Shown: positions 1 to 8,146 of the stretch, one piece after another | How positions within the stretch are numbered: the first letter of the stretch is position 1 | How the letters are laid out: the number at the start of each line of letters is the position of its first letter | Source: Calditrichota bacterium | GTDB lineage: Bacteria; Calditrichota; Calditrichia; RBG-13-44-9; J075 | DNA length: 9,853 nt | Assembly: GCA_003695285.1 (NCBI GenBank) | Contig: RFIL01000126.1 | Coordinates: 1-9,853 of the forward strand | Reading direction: 5' to 3' | Program-made: the position numbers and the translations under genes | Notes under the pieces: model-generated | What the model saw: the letters and a program-made list of their open reading frames with translations, nothing else | The model's database searches: none | Told to the model about the DNA's origin: nothing

Positions 1-3000
1 GCTTCCACCTGATCCAGCTTCTTCGGATCCACCACTTCTTTGCCAATCCGGATTTTAACTTCAGGGGTTACACTCAACCATTCCTGTCCTCGAAGCAACA
101 GAGCATAACAGGCTTCGGCAGTGGCTTTGGTTGTATGCCAGTCTGTGGTTTGTTTCTGTTTGAGTAACCATAATCGCATTGCATCCACAGCTTCCCTATC
201 GTGGCTTACCTCCTCGAACAATTCGATTAACAACGATTGAGTTTCGATAGGAGCCTGATACCAGTAGTAACCGCCACTTAATTCTTTCCAGTACATTCCC
301 ATCTCTTCAGACTGCAGCGCTCGTTCTTTCAATGATTTGATGATTTCTTCAGTAACCTTCTCATCCCCATAACGATGAGCGGAAAGGGCAATCATCCCCT
401 GCAGATAGAGGCCAAAATCCGTCCAATATTTTTCTGCCTGCGACTTCCAATAATCGAATGCCACCTGGTCGTCACTTTCCAGAGGAATTTCCTTAAAAAA
501 ACTGCGAGCGTAGAGATACTGAATGTGTTCATACCCGATATGTCTCTCTTCCAGCTTCGCTTTAGAATTTACAAGCTCTTCATAATCCTCAAACATTTCC
601 TGATCAATATATGCCAGAGCATTGGAGACGATTTGTCGAACCTGCAGGTCATAATCTATCTGCATAACCCCTAACTTTTTCAAATGCCCCAACCCGCTCA
701 CAATGTATTGAGTGATAAAGGTATTCTCCGGGCCCTCCGGAAACCAGGGAAAGCCGCCATCTCCTGACTGCATGTTGCTTAATTTTAATAAGGCGCTCCT
801 TTGTTCATTAGCCATTTTATTTAAGTCAAACAGAAGCGCTATTCTTTTCTTACGAGCACTCTCATCCTGAGCCTCCAGCACCCAGGGAGTTTCTTCCAGT
901 AACAGGGCTTTCAATTCCTGGTTCTTTTCCAGATTGGAAAGCAGGGCATCGCTTTTTTTCCACTGCTCAAATACCCGACGGATGACCGGTTTGGAATCTA
1001 CGATATGAGAAGCGATACTGTTGGCATAGAAACGATTAAAAATCTGTTCCGAGCATTCGTAGGGGAACTCCATCATATAGGGTAATGCCTGTATGGCATA
1101 CCAGGCCGGGTTTGCGGTAAACTCCAGCGTTAACCGCTCATGCTGTAAGGTTTTGGATGAATTAGAATTTAGCAGATGAGTAAACTGAAAAGTCTTCCGA
1201 CCTTTGCCTCGCAGGGGCAGGGGAAGTGTTTCTGTTACCAACATGCGATTCGCAAGTATGGGCAGGGTATTTTCCTCACCGTCCGCAAAACGGGCGGTCC
1301 TGGCAACGACACGGTATGTAACCGCCTTTACCGTCTCCGGAATTTCAAGCTCCCATCCGACTGCGGCGCTTTGCCCTCCCTGAACGCGAAAGGATTCTTC
1401 ATGCCCATCGTGATCGAAGAGTTCATCAACGGGTTGCATGGTGAGCGCATCAAATAGTTGAAGGGTGACCGTGCCCTCTAAGTTTTTTTCAGTCAGGTTC
1501 ATCACTCTGGCGGTAAACCGGATGCGGTCTCCTTCCCGGAAAAACCGCGGAGTGTGGGGTACCACCATTAACTCCTTCTGGGTGACCGCCGTGGTCTCCG
1601 TGAGAGCATATTTTAAGTCTTTGGTATGGGCAAAGCCCAGAAATTTCCAGCGAGTTAAAGCTTCCGGTATGGTAAAACGAATCAGCACGTCCCCATTTTC
1701 ATCGGTTTGTAAATGGGGAAAAAAGAACGCAGTTTCCTGTAGATTTTTCCGGATTTGAGGCTCAGGAGCTTCTGTGATGGACTCAGGTGCTCCTTCAGCA
1801 GGTATCTCTCCGGTCTTTCCCTCCTCTTCCAACACTGAACCCTTGGCCGCCTCATCAAACATCATATCCTCACTTTGAGTTGCGGCCATCTTCATGAGCA
1901 TGGGGGAATATAATCTCGTTTCATAAAAATGAAACCCGAACCAGTTCAGGCTATCATATGCACGTCTTTGATAAGGAAGTTGACGATTCCAGTATTCCCC
2001 TCGTGCATAGGTGGTGTAAGTGGTAAAAGCCGGGGTTTCTAATAAACTGTACCTCAGATATCCATAGTTATGTTTTGGATATATAGAAAAATTCCAGTGG
2101 TGTTCCCGAAAAGCATCCAGTGAAGCATCATACATGGCAGCCAGCATTTCTGCCACGACTTTCTCTCCGTCCGGTCCGGATATTCTTAAGCGCCATTCCT
2201 CTTGTTGCCCGGGCTTTAATTTATCCCGAAAGGTTTCGTAGCGAATGTTTAACTTTTTGTTGCTCCAGGGGACCATCACATCATCACCAAACTGCAGTAC
2301 CCGACCATACTTTACAAAAAATACCGAGAAGGCAAAATTTCCACGATCCTGTTCCGTTATTGGAAATGTTAAATGCTGTTTGGTTTTGCCGCCATTTATC
2401 CAGCGAGTGCGTACCACTCCATTGGGATGAGTTTCAATCAACAGGGCATGTATTTTCTCAGCAGCAGACCCCCATAAAAAGGAGGCCGTCTCTCCCGGCT
2501 CGCCGCTCGTCTTAAGACCGGTAAACCATGCAAGGCTTTGGCCCGGAACCGTTTTTTCGTTCTCAGAAAACAATGAAAAGAATTTTACCATTTCCACTTC
2601 CTGCCCAAAGGCATCTCTGGTGTGTAATTCAACCCGATAAAAACCTTCCGGAAATTTTTGAACCCCATCTACTTTTACCTCCACCTTTCCGGAACTCGTA
2701 AAACCTGTTTCGAAGCTTTTTTCCAGTGGCTCCCAATTGCGGTAATCATCTTCATTATCATAGACATCATGGGGGAAAAAGCGGTAATAGTCTTCCCGGC
2801 TGATGAGGAAGGTATCCGGTTGTTCCCAGAAACGTTTGCGGAGGATTCTCCCCGGTTCTTTTAATCGGTAAATGGAAATGGTTCCTTCAGCGCGGGTGGG
2901 TTCTCCATTGAGATTCTCTGTGGTGATCGGAATTATCAATGTTTTCTCCCGATTCACCGTCTCAGGTAGCACCATGGTCACATCCAGGTCCACATAGCCA

Positions 3001-5507
3001 ATGTTAACAACCGTTTGAGCACTGTGAGTCTCGCCCCCGATATCGGTAATATCTGCCATCACGGTATAATGGAAAACCGGTTGTTTATCGGGAGAAATAC
3101 GGCTATCCGGTTTGGCCGTGAATGAAATTTTAAAGCTACCACTCTCATCGGTGGTGGTAACGCCATTGGTAATCTCAACTTCCTCTTCATAAAATGGGTA
3201 AAACCAATCCCAGAAACGGCGATAAGGGAAAAATGCTTTTCTGACCACCCGATATTGAACTTTGGCCTGATCCACATTGGCTCCACTATAGGTGGTGGCT
3301 TTTCCGGAAACAGTGACCGTATCATTCACCCGATAGGATTGAGAAACCGCGTCAAAGGTTACCTCAAAGGAGGGGCGTTTGTATTCTTCCACAGAAAAGG
3401 TGATTGCTCCGGATTCATTTCGGATGGAAAATATGCCGGTGAGCACTTCAGTCGGCAAAACAAAACTACCGGAGAAAGTTCCAAATTCATTCGTGGTCAG
3501 CATCAGGTCAGCCACCTTTTGCCGGTTCACATCATACAGCTTCACCAGGGTGGGTTTGTTTTTGCGGATGAAGTTTTTTCCCTCTTCCCCGTGAATAATA
3601 ATTCCCTTAAAATACACCGTTTGTCCCGGACGATAAATACTCCGATCGGTGAAGAAAAAAGTTTTCTCCCATTCTTCTTTCTGTTTTCGGGAAGGTCGGT
3701 AATAACCGGAGATTTCACTTTTCAGAAAAAGTCGGTCCTCTCCATAGTGGAGGTCTAACCGATAGCGACGATGATATTCATTTTCGGTCTGTTCTTTCAG
3801 GGAGACTTTGCCATGGGCGTCGCTCATCAATTGAGCTCGTTTCGATAACACATAGCGACGTTCTTTTTTGCTATATTTCTCCTCCCAGAGGTCAACCCTG
3901 ACTTCCGGAAGTGGCTTTCCACTCTCCCGGTCAAATATGTAGATATTTTGAGGTTTCCCGGGGATGTTTACAGCAACAAATCCCAACTGTGAAACCCAGA
4001 GGTTCTGAATAGCAACCGCATGATTCTGCGTATCAAAATCAGGATTCGTTCCGACCAGAGCGATATACCGCCCTTTGGGAAGCGGAGGCATTTTTATTTC
4101 CACCCGATGCGTTTGATAATCCCCATCATCAGGAAGCTTCACATCCCACTCTGCAGTTGCACGCCGATTTCGATAATACTTCGCCTTTTTCTGAAATTCT
4201 CTGGAATCCCCATCCCATTCAAATTCCCTCTCCAATTCCATAGCTTCTTCGGGAGTCTCCGGAATTAGCCGGATATAAATTCTGGGAACATTGCGAAATG
4301 TCACCAGCGCCCGAAAAGGCTTCCCGGGAAGGTTGACATTTTCAACATTCAACTCCAGTTCCTTTTTTTCAATTTCAGTCTGTAACGCACGACAATTAGA
4401 TGCTCCATCCGATTTTGGAAATCGCTGGATGGCCTGCATGCATATCTTGTAGGCTTCTCGCCGATCCCATTTGTGTTCCTGGCTTTTCACCGGATCATAC
4501 AAATTTGCTAATCGATTGTAAACCTGAGCTCTTTCATAGGCACACCAGGTCGAGATGGGATAGGAGGCATATTGCTGTTCCATTTCCTCCAACGCCCGGA
4601 TGTAAAGGTTATCCTTTTCAACAAGAGTGGTGTTCTGATAGACAAATTTCAGCCGTTTGAGGTCCACATCTATCAGCGCAGTTGGGTCTTTGTCATCCAG
4701 ATGAAATTGAATTAAACTCTGTAAAATTTTTAGCCCCTGAAATTTAAAAGAAAGGGTATCCTCAGTAGTCAGCTTCAAATGGGCGAAATCTTTGGCGGGT
4801 TGAAAATAAGCGGGGTCTCGCAATTGGAACTGTTCCGCAGGACGAATCAGAGAGCTTTCATCGTTTGTAAAAAAATCCACGGCACGATGAGCTAAAAAAT
4901 CATACAGGGTCGGTCGAAATTTTCGCGTGCTCTTTTCAATATTTAGAATGTCATCAAAAATATTAATCCGGATGTGTTGCAGTTTGGGAGCCTCTTTTAA
5001 CGCCGCAAGATGCAGTTGAATGACTTTTTCAACGAACTTCCGGGCGTCCCAGGTCCGAATATCACTCTCCTGAAATTCTCTTACCACCGTTCGGTCTAAG
5101 ATGATATATCGATTCTGTTGATAATATTGCCAGTATAACTCAGCGAGCATGGATTGTAATACCGGAGTCACCGGGAAGGAACTACTTTTCAATTCTCTTT
5201 CAAATTCTTGAATGGCTTTAATTAAACCTTCCTCTTCGAAGCTGGCTGTGAGACCGGCGCGATAGATCAATGCTTTAATCTGTTGGGCTGCAAGCTTCTT
5301 TTTTTTCGCTTCCTGATAAATTTCCTTTACAATTTTTAAAGCAGACTTCGGCAATCCTTTCGACTGCAGCGAATCTACTTTTTCCCATTTTTCCTCAAAA
5401 TGATTTTGGTCGTTCATATCTACTCCCGGAGGTTTTGTAAAGACAATTGTTACACTGATGAAGACAAAAACACCAATGAGAATCAGGATTAAAAGTTTTT
5501 TCCCCAT
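1..5507 (-). CDS. Large envelope alpha-2-macroglobulin family protein, 3' end cut by window
   Basis: This reading frame is open for 1,835 codons from the ATG at 5507 to the left edge, so the C-terminus is missing. Family members trap proteases: cleavage of a bait region exposes a thioester that binds the attacker. Residues 5-24 form one hydrophobic segment with no lipobox Cys and no clear AxA cleavage site, suggesting an inner-membrane anchor with a periplasmic body. Residues about 30-375 are helical and TPR-like, as in Bacteroidetes-type members. Macroglobulin beta domains follow, with the signature TDRSIYRPGQTVYFKG at 620-635. A Glu/Pro-rich bait-like stretch lies at about 1208-1250, the A2M domain starts near 1251, and the thioester motif CSEQ has Cys1485 (nt 1053-1055). 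The alpha/alpha toroid ends near TTDWHTTKATAEACYALL. The start is supported by GGGAG five bases upstream. No pbpC-like partner is adjacent. Family assignment is firm; protease trapping is inferred from the family. Confidence 0.95.
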   Translation of the reverse strand, partial: MGKKLLILILIGVFVFISVTIVFTKPPGVDMNDQNHFEEKWEKVDSLQSKGLPKSALKIVKEIYQEAKKKKLAAQQIKALIYRAGLTASFEEEGLIKAIQEFERELKSSSFPVTPVLQSMLAELYWQYYQQNRYIILDRTVVREFQESDIRTWDARKFVEKVIQLHLAALKEAPKLQHIRINIFDDILNIEKSTRKFRPTLYDFLAHRAVDFFTNDESSLIRPAEQFQLRDPAYFQPAKDFAHLKLTTEDTLSFKFQGLKILQSLIQFHLDDKDPTALIDVDLKRLKFVYQNTTLVEKDNLYIRALEEMEQQYASYPISTWCAYERAQVYNRLANLYDPVKSQEHKWDRREAYKICMQAIQRFPKSDGASNCRALQTEIEKKELELNVENVNLPGKPFRALVTFRNVPRIYIRLIPETPEEAMELEREFEWDGDSREFQKKAKYYRNRRATAEWDVKLPDDGDYQTHRVEIKMPPLPKGRYIALVGTNPDFDTQNHAVAIQNLWVSQLGFVAVNIPGKPQNIYIFDRESGKPLPEVRVDLWEEKYSKKERRYVLSKRAQLMSDAHGKVSLKEQTENEYHRRYRLDLHYGEDRLFLKSEISGYYRPSRKQKEEWEKTFFFTDRSIYRPGQTVYFKGIIIHGEEGKNFIRKNKPTLVKLYDVNRQKVADLMLTTNEFGTFSGSFVLPTEVLTGIFSIRNESGAITFSVEEYKRPSFEVTFDAVSQSYRVNDTVTVSGKATTYSGANVDQAKVQYRVVRKAFFPYRRFWDWFYPFYEEEVEITNGVTTTDESGSFKISFTAKPDSRISPDKQPVFHYTVMADITDIGGETHSAQTVVNIGYVDLDVTMVLPETVNREKTLIIPITTENLNGEPTRAEGTISIYRLKEPGRILRKRFWEQPDTFLISREDYYRFFPHDVYDNEDDYRNWEPLEKSFETGFTSSGKVEVKVDGVQKFPEGFYRVELHTRDAFGQEVEMVKFFSLFSENEKTVPGQSLAWFTGLKTSGEPGETASFLWGSAAEKIHALLIETHPNGVVRTRWINGGKTKQHLTFPITEQDRGNFAFSVFFVKYGRVLQFGDDVMVPWSNKKLNIRYETFRDKLKPGQQEEWRLRISGPDGEKVVAEMLAAMYDASLDAFREHHWNFSIYPKHNYGYLRYSLLETPAFTTYTTYARGEYWNRQLPYQRRAYDSLNWFGFHFYETRLYSPMLMKMAATQSEDMMFDEAAKGSVLEEEGKTGEIPAEGAPESITEAPEPQIRKNLQETAFFFPHLQTDENGDVLIRFTIPEALTRWKFLGFAHTKDLKYALTETTAVTQKELMVVPHTPRFFREGDRIRFTARVMNLTEKNLEGTVTLQLFDALTMQPVDELFDHDGHEESFRVQGGQSAAVGWELEIPETVKAVTYRVVARTARFADGEENTLPILANRMLVTETLPLPLRGKGRKTFQFTHLLNSNSSKTLQHERLTLEFTANPAWYAIQALPYMMEFPYECSEQIFNRFYANSIASHIVDSKPVIRRVFEQWKKSDALLSNLEKNQELKALLLEETPWVLEAQDESARKKRIALLFDLNKMANEQRSALLKLSNMQSGDGGFPWFPEGPENTFITQYIVSGLGHLKKLGVMQIDYDLQVRQIVSNALAYIDQEMFEDYEELVNSKAKLEERHIGYEHIQYLYARSFFKEIPLESDDQVAFDYWKSQAEKYWTDFGLYLQGMIALSAHRYGDEKVTEEIIKSLKERALQSEEMGMYWKELSGGYYWYQAPIETQSLLIELFEEVSHDREAVDAMRLWLLKQKQTTDWHTTKATAEACYALLLRGQEWLSVTPEVKIRIGKEVVDPKKLDQVE
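1758..1886 (-). other. Bait-like linker of the alpha-2-macroglobulin (residues about 1208-1250)
   Basis: This segment lies between the macroglobulin beta domains and the A2M domain that begins at QIRKNLQETAFFFPH. It opens with a Met-rich patch (MLMKMAATQSEDMMFDEA) and continues as low-complexity sequence rich in Glu, Pro, Ala and Gly. In this family the bait region sits here and offers cleavage sites to many proteases. Its limits are judged by eye from composition and position. Confidence 0.6.
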
Positions 5508-5512
5508 AGTAT

Positions 5513-5517
5513 CTCCC
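5513..5517 (-). promoter_or_regulatory. Ribosome binding site of the alpha-2-macroglobulin gene
   Basis: On the minus strand GGGAG stands five bases before the ATG at 5507. It selects this ATG over the next in-frame Met about 30 codons on (MNDQ), which would also remove the membrane anchor. Confidence 0.7.
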
Positions 5518-5560
5518 TATCTTGCTTAAAAAATGATAAATTGACAAGTTCACAGCGAGG

Positions 5561-5679
5561 TTGCCGTTCCGGGATGTTAAAACTTGTTTCGAGATGGGTA
5601 ACAGCGTATCGTGTCCCTCTGCTTGCAAAATGTTCTTCTAAGAGAAGATATAACAAGTTTTGTTATTCCGTAACGGCAA
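5561..5679. repeat. Imperfect 28-nt inverted repeat with a 63-nt loop
   Basis: The arm at 5561-5588 reads TTGCCGTT, a variable middle, then AAAACTTGTT. The minus strand of 5652-5679 reads the same with 23 of 28 positions identical and no gaps. The 8-nt and 10-nt ends are perfect and the five mismatches lie between them. The loop holds a 6-bp hairpin at 5634-5648 (TCTTCT-AAG-AGAAGA). This could be a REP- or MITE-like dispersed element, a structured RNA or a double binding site. The repeat is seen directly; its role is unknown. Confidence 0.7.
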
Positions 5680-5693
5680 ACTTTTATTCTAAT

Positions 5694-5713
5694 GGGGGAA
5701 TATCTGATCCCCC
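5694..5713. repeat. GC-rich hairpin GGGGGA-8 nt-TCCCCC
   Basis: A perfect 6-bp inverted repeat with an 8-nt loop lies 14 bases beyond the right arm of the larger inverted repeat. On the minus strand it is followed by an A-rich rather than T-rich sequence, so it lacks the tail of an intrinsic terminator. It may slow or end the upstream transcript or protect an RNA end. Confidence 0.4.
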
Positions 5714-5757
5714 TCCCTAACTACTCACGAAATGCAGAAAGGTTTGCATTTATAGCC

Positions 5758-5807
5758 ACATGTCCTCATTCCATAACGGAATTTTAGCGGATGAGGGTTT
5801 ACCATGT
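5758..5807. repeat. Interrupted stem-loop in the spacer
   Basis: ACATG (5758-5762) pairs with CATGT (5803-5807), CCTCAT (5764-5769) with ATGAGG (5791-5796), and CC (5771-5772) with GG (5789-5790). This gives about 13 paired positions broken by small bulges. A competing small hairpin, ATTCC-ATAAC-GGAAT, lies at 5768-5782. No T-run follows on either strand. It could be part of a structured transcript or chance pairing. Confidence 0.35.
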
Positions 5808-5931
5808 AACGAGATAAATCGTAAAGGAATGTATTAGCTTATCAATTCGAGAATAGTACCAACTCCATTAGAGTCGTAACGCATCTTCGGGAAAACTGCT
5901 GAACCATGCATGGCAATCCCCAGAACAGATT

Positions 5932-8106
5932 TCACACCGACCATTCCCGGAGTTCATAATGCTCATCCGGGATTTCCAGTTCGACAATCTTGGTGTGAGG
6001 AAAGGTTTCTATCAATTGACCATTCTTTTTAATCTGAAATTGGAATCCCATGAGTTCACCGGGATGCAGGTTCAGATCCGCAAATGATAATCGGGCTTCA
6101 AAGATCTCTTCAAGTTTAAAAGAAGGCTCCAGCAACACCTTTTCAATCATGTCATCACGAGGTTCAAATTTTTCGATGATCCCCCGGAGAGGGGACAGGA
6201 CCACCGTAATCTGGCGAGGTGTTTTAATGGAAAGCACATAGTCATACAATAAATCCGGTGTTTCTGCGAAATCAATCCTGAAGTATAGATATTCTTTATC
6301 AAATCCCACATAGAATTTATCAATAATCCTGGAAACCTGGTGCATGGCAGCCTGTTCCATTCTGGTGGCTTCATAAACGGCTGCCCCAACCCACTCATAA
6401 TAATGGGACTCTTTGCCATCCAGGATGGGGGTGATAAAGTTCAGGGGACGAATAGAAGTGAAGCGATCAAAATGCTTTTGTTTAATGGTCTGATATAATT
6501 CCGAAGGAATTTCTGCACCCACTATCTCATAGACACGGATAAGGTGTTGTCGAAAGAGTTCGTCAAATTCCAGATCATTGCTGGATGAATGCTCATCACC
6601 ATACCACCAGCACCAGTCCGACCCCTCAGCAATGTAAATATGTTCCCATGCCTCTTTAGCCAGATGAGAAGGAAGATTACCTTCTGTTTCCTGTTCCACC
6701 AGAAAATCCCGGGTCTTTTTCAGCAACTCCCAGGCCCGATTATCTTCCGATGATCCAATCCAGATGGTAAAATTGGCGTTAATCCAGCTCCCCGGAAAAA
6801 TGCGATGGAGCTTACCGGAGGGCAATTCCTTTTGCAATCGCTCCTCAAAGGTACAGGTTTTCAGAACCGGATCTTCACTCAGCCGTTGAAAGAGTAACCG
6901 GAGAAAAGGTTTACCATCCTCCGGATAATATTCCCAACAATTTTCCCCATCAAGAATGATGGATACAATGTATTGTTCAAGCTGACTTTCACCCACTTCA
7001 TCAACAATCCGCTTTCGAATTTGGTAAAGTCTGTTGATAAAATCATTCACTGCCTTTTCAGTATCCCAGCTACCATAGACAAACCCGATGGCATCCGAGA
7101 GATTATGATCCCGGAAAAAAATATGGATATTCTGGGCGCCCTTTTGATAAAGGTAGGGGATATAAATTCGATTGGGATGTAGCTTATTCTCCACAGTACG
7201 GGCTAATATAGCTTCATCAGTAGCCACCCACTTAATTCCCTGTCTGGCGAACATTTGCAAAGCATCATCTGAAACACTGCCTTCTGAGGGCCACATCCCG
7301 ACAGGGCGTCTTCCAAAAACGTTTTCAAAATATTCTAACCCCTTCTTTATTTGTGCTTCCGCATCTTCGGGATGACGGAAGACAGGAGTCGGTAAGTCGA
7401 TTTCCGGTGCGCTCTCTCGTGCGATAGAATTATCAATCAGCAGAGGAACAATCGGATGATAGAATGGAGTAGTGGACAGTTCAATCTGTCCCTGTTCCCA
7501 TAAAGTTTTATGGAGCGGAAGAATCTCTTTCAGAATATTTCGAATTTCACTCAGCAGGGTTTGTTTATCGTTCTCTGTAAAATGTTTTCCCTTTTCAAAA
7601 AGTTCTTTTACCAGCGGACGCTGGCGGCTCACCATCCCAATCCAACACATATTATACCACATCTGCAAGTCCAGAAAATCTTGGGTAGAAAAACTATTTA
7701 CCCTTTCCGCCGGGGAAAGATAACGAGAATCAAACTTATTTTTCACATACAATTCATAATATCGTGGATACGGCTTTATCATCCTGTCCGGATTAGCCAG
7801 AAAAAAATTATCCAGAATGGCCAGCTTTTCTTTAAAAGATAAATTTTCTGCCGGCACTTCGGTCAGCAACCAGATATTGTCTTTGGCATTGTTTTCCACA
7901 TAATCTTTAATCTGCAACAGTAATGATGGCACCAGATTGATGTTCTGCTTAATTTCAGGAAATTCTTTGATCACCAGAAGCATATCCAGATAATCTTTGG
8001 TGCCATGAAACCGCACCCAGGGCATATGGTAATACCCTTCAATGTTTTTATAATAAGGCTGATGTTGATGCCACAAAAATGCTACCTGTAATTTTGCCTC
8101 ACTCAT
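5932..8106 (-). CDS. GH57 family glycoside hydrolase (alpha-amylase/amylopullulanase-like)
   Basis: This 724-residue protein has the conserved GH57 blocks in order: WHQHQPYY near 12-19; ELSTTPFYHP with His217; GMWPSEGS with the likely nucleophile Glu275; ILDGENCWEYY with the likely acid/base Asp386; and EGSDWCWWYGDEHSS near 494-508. From about residue 555 a C-terminal beta-rich domain begins (ITPILDGK, then EWVGAA), resembling CBM9/DOMON or glucodextranase C-terminal folds that bind sugars. GH57 enzymes hydrolyse or transfer alpha-glucan chains or branch them; the exact reaction cannot be told here. There is no signal peptide, so it is probably cytoplasmic and acts on glycogen or maltodextrin. 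I chose the ATG at 8106 because the GH57 core starts seven residues later; a TTG at 8121 would add five residues. It lies 40 nt after the flippase stop, consistent with one transcript. Confidence 0.93.
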   Translation of the reverse strand: MSEAKLQVAFLWHQHQPYYKNIEGYYHMPWVRFHGTKDYLDMLLVIKEFPEIKQNINLVPSLLLQIKDYVENNAKDNIWLLTEVPAENLSFKEKLAILDNFFLANPDRMIKPYPRYYELYVKNKFDSRYLSPAERVNSFSTQDFLDLQMWYNMCWIGMVSRQRPLVKELFEKGKHFTENDKQTLLSEIRNILKEILPLHKTLWEQGQIELSTTPFYHPIVPLLIDNSIARESAPEIDLPTPVFRHPEDAEAQIKKGLEYFENVFGRRPVGMWPSEGSVSDDALQMFARQGIKWVATDEAILARTVENKLHPNRIYIPYLYQKGAQNIHIFFRDHNLSDAIGFVYGSWDTEKAVNDFINRLYQIRKRIVDEVGESQLEQYIVSIILDGENCWEYYPEDGKPFLRLLFQRLSEDPVLKTCTFEERLQKELPSGKLHRIFPGSWINANFTIWIGSSEDNRAWELLKKTRDFLVEQETEGNLPSHLAKEAWEHIYIAEGSDWCWWYGDEHSSSNDLEFDELFRQHLIRVYEIVGAEIPSELYQTIKQKHFDRFTSIRPLNFITPILDGKESHYYEWVGAAVYEATRMEQAAMHQVSRIIDKFYVGFDKEYLYFRIDFAETPDLLYDYVLSIKTPRQITVVLSPLRGIIEKFEPRDDMIEKVLLEPSFKLEEIFEARLSFADLNLHPGELMGFQFQIKKNGQLIETFPHTKIVELEIPDEHYELREWSV

Positions 8107-8146
8107 ATACACAAATCCCAATTCTTTATCGTTTTTTTGTTACACC

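Larger units (their letters stand above)
5508..5931. other. 424-nt gene-free spacer between GH57 and alpha-2-macroglobulin genes
   Basis: I find no convincing protein gene here on either strand. The stretch must hold the end of the GH57 transcript and probably the macroglobulin promoter. It contains an imperfect 28-nt inverted repeat, a small hairpin inside its loop, a GC-rich hairpin and a larger interrupted stem-loop, each listed separately. No hairpin is followed by a clean run of T on the minus strand, so no classic intrinsic terminator was identified, and no strong -35/-10 pair for the minus strand stands out. Confidence 0.7.

Noticed and set aside
2120..2515. Plus-strand 131-codon open frame
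   Set aside because: It is antisense to the macroglobulin gene, with a composition rich in Pro, Arg, Ser and His and no family resemblance.
3255..3758. Plus-strand 167-codon open frame
   Set aside because: It lies wholly inside the macroglobulin coding sequence on the opposite strand, has no recognisable domain and reads like an antisense shadow.
5519..5547. Minus-strand TTGTCA and CAAGAT as a promoter for the macroglobulin gene
   Set aside because: The -10 matches only three of six positions and transcription would begin inside the ribosome binding site.
5395..5628. Minus-strand 77-codon open frame across the start of the macroglobulin gene
   Set aside because: It overlaps the well-supported macroglobulin start in another frame, has no recognisable domain, and part of it is the inverted-repeat arm read as protein.
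5834..5911. Minus-strand 25-codon frame MHGSAVFPKMRYDSNGVGTI... with a GGGGA upstream
   Set aside because: It is very short, matches no family I know, and its start lies in a palindrome (CCATGCATGG). The purine run before it may be chance.
5904..5913. CCATGCATGG palindrome 18 nt after the GH57 stop, as a terminator
   Set aside because: A continuous 10-bp palindrome leaves no proper loop, and the following sequence has only four T residues, so an intrinsic terminator is not supported.
5508..5931. Integron attC sites suggested by repeated GTAACG/TAACGG words
   Set aside because: No paired core sites with the expected spacing and orientation are seen, and there is no integrase or cassette array nearby.
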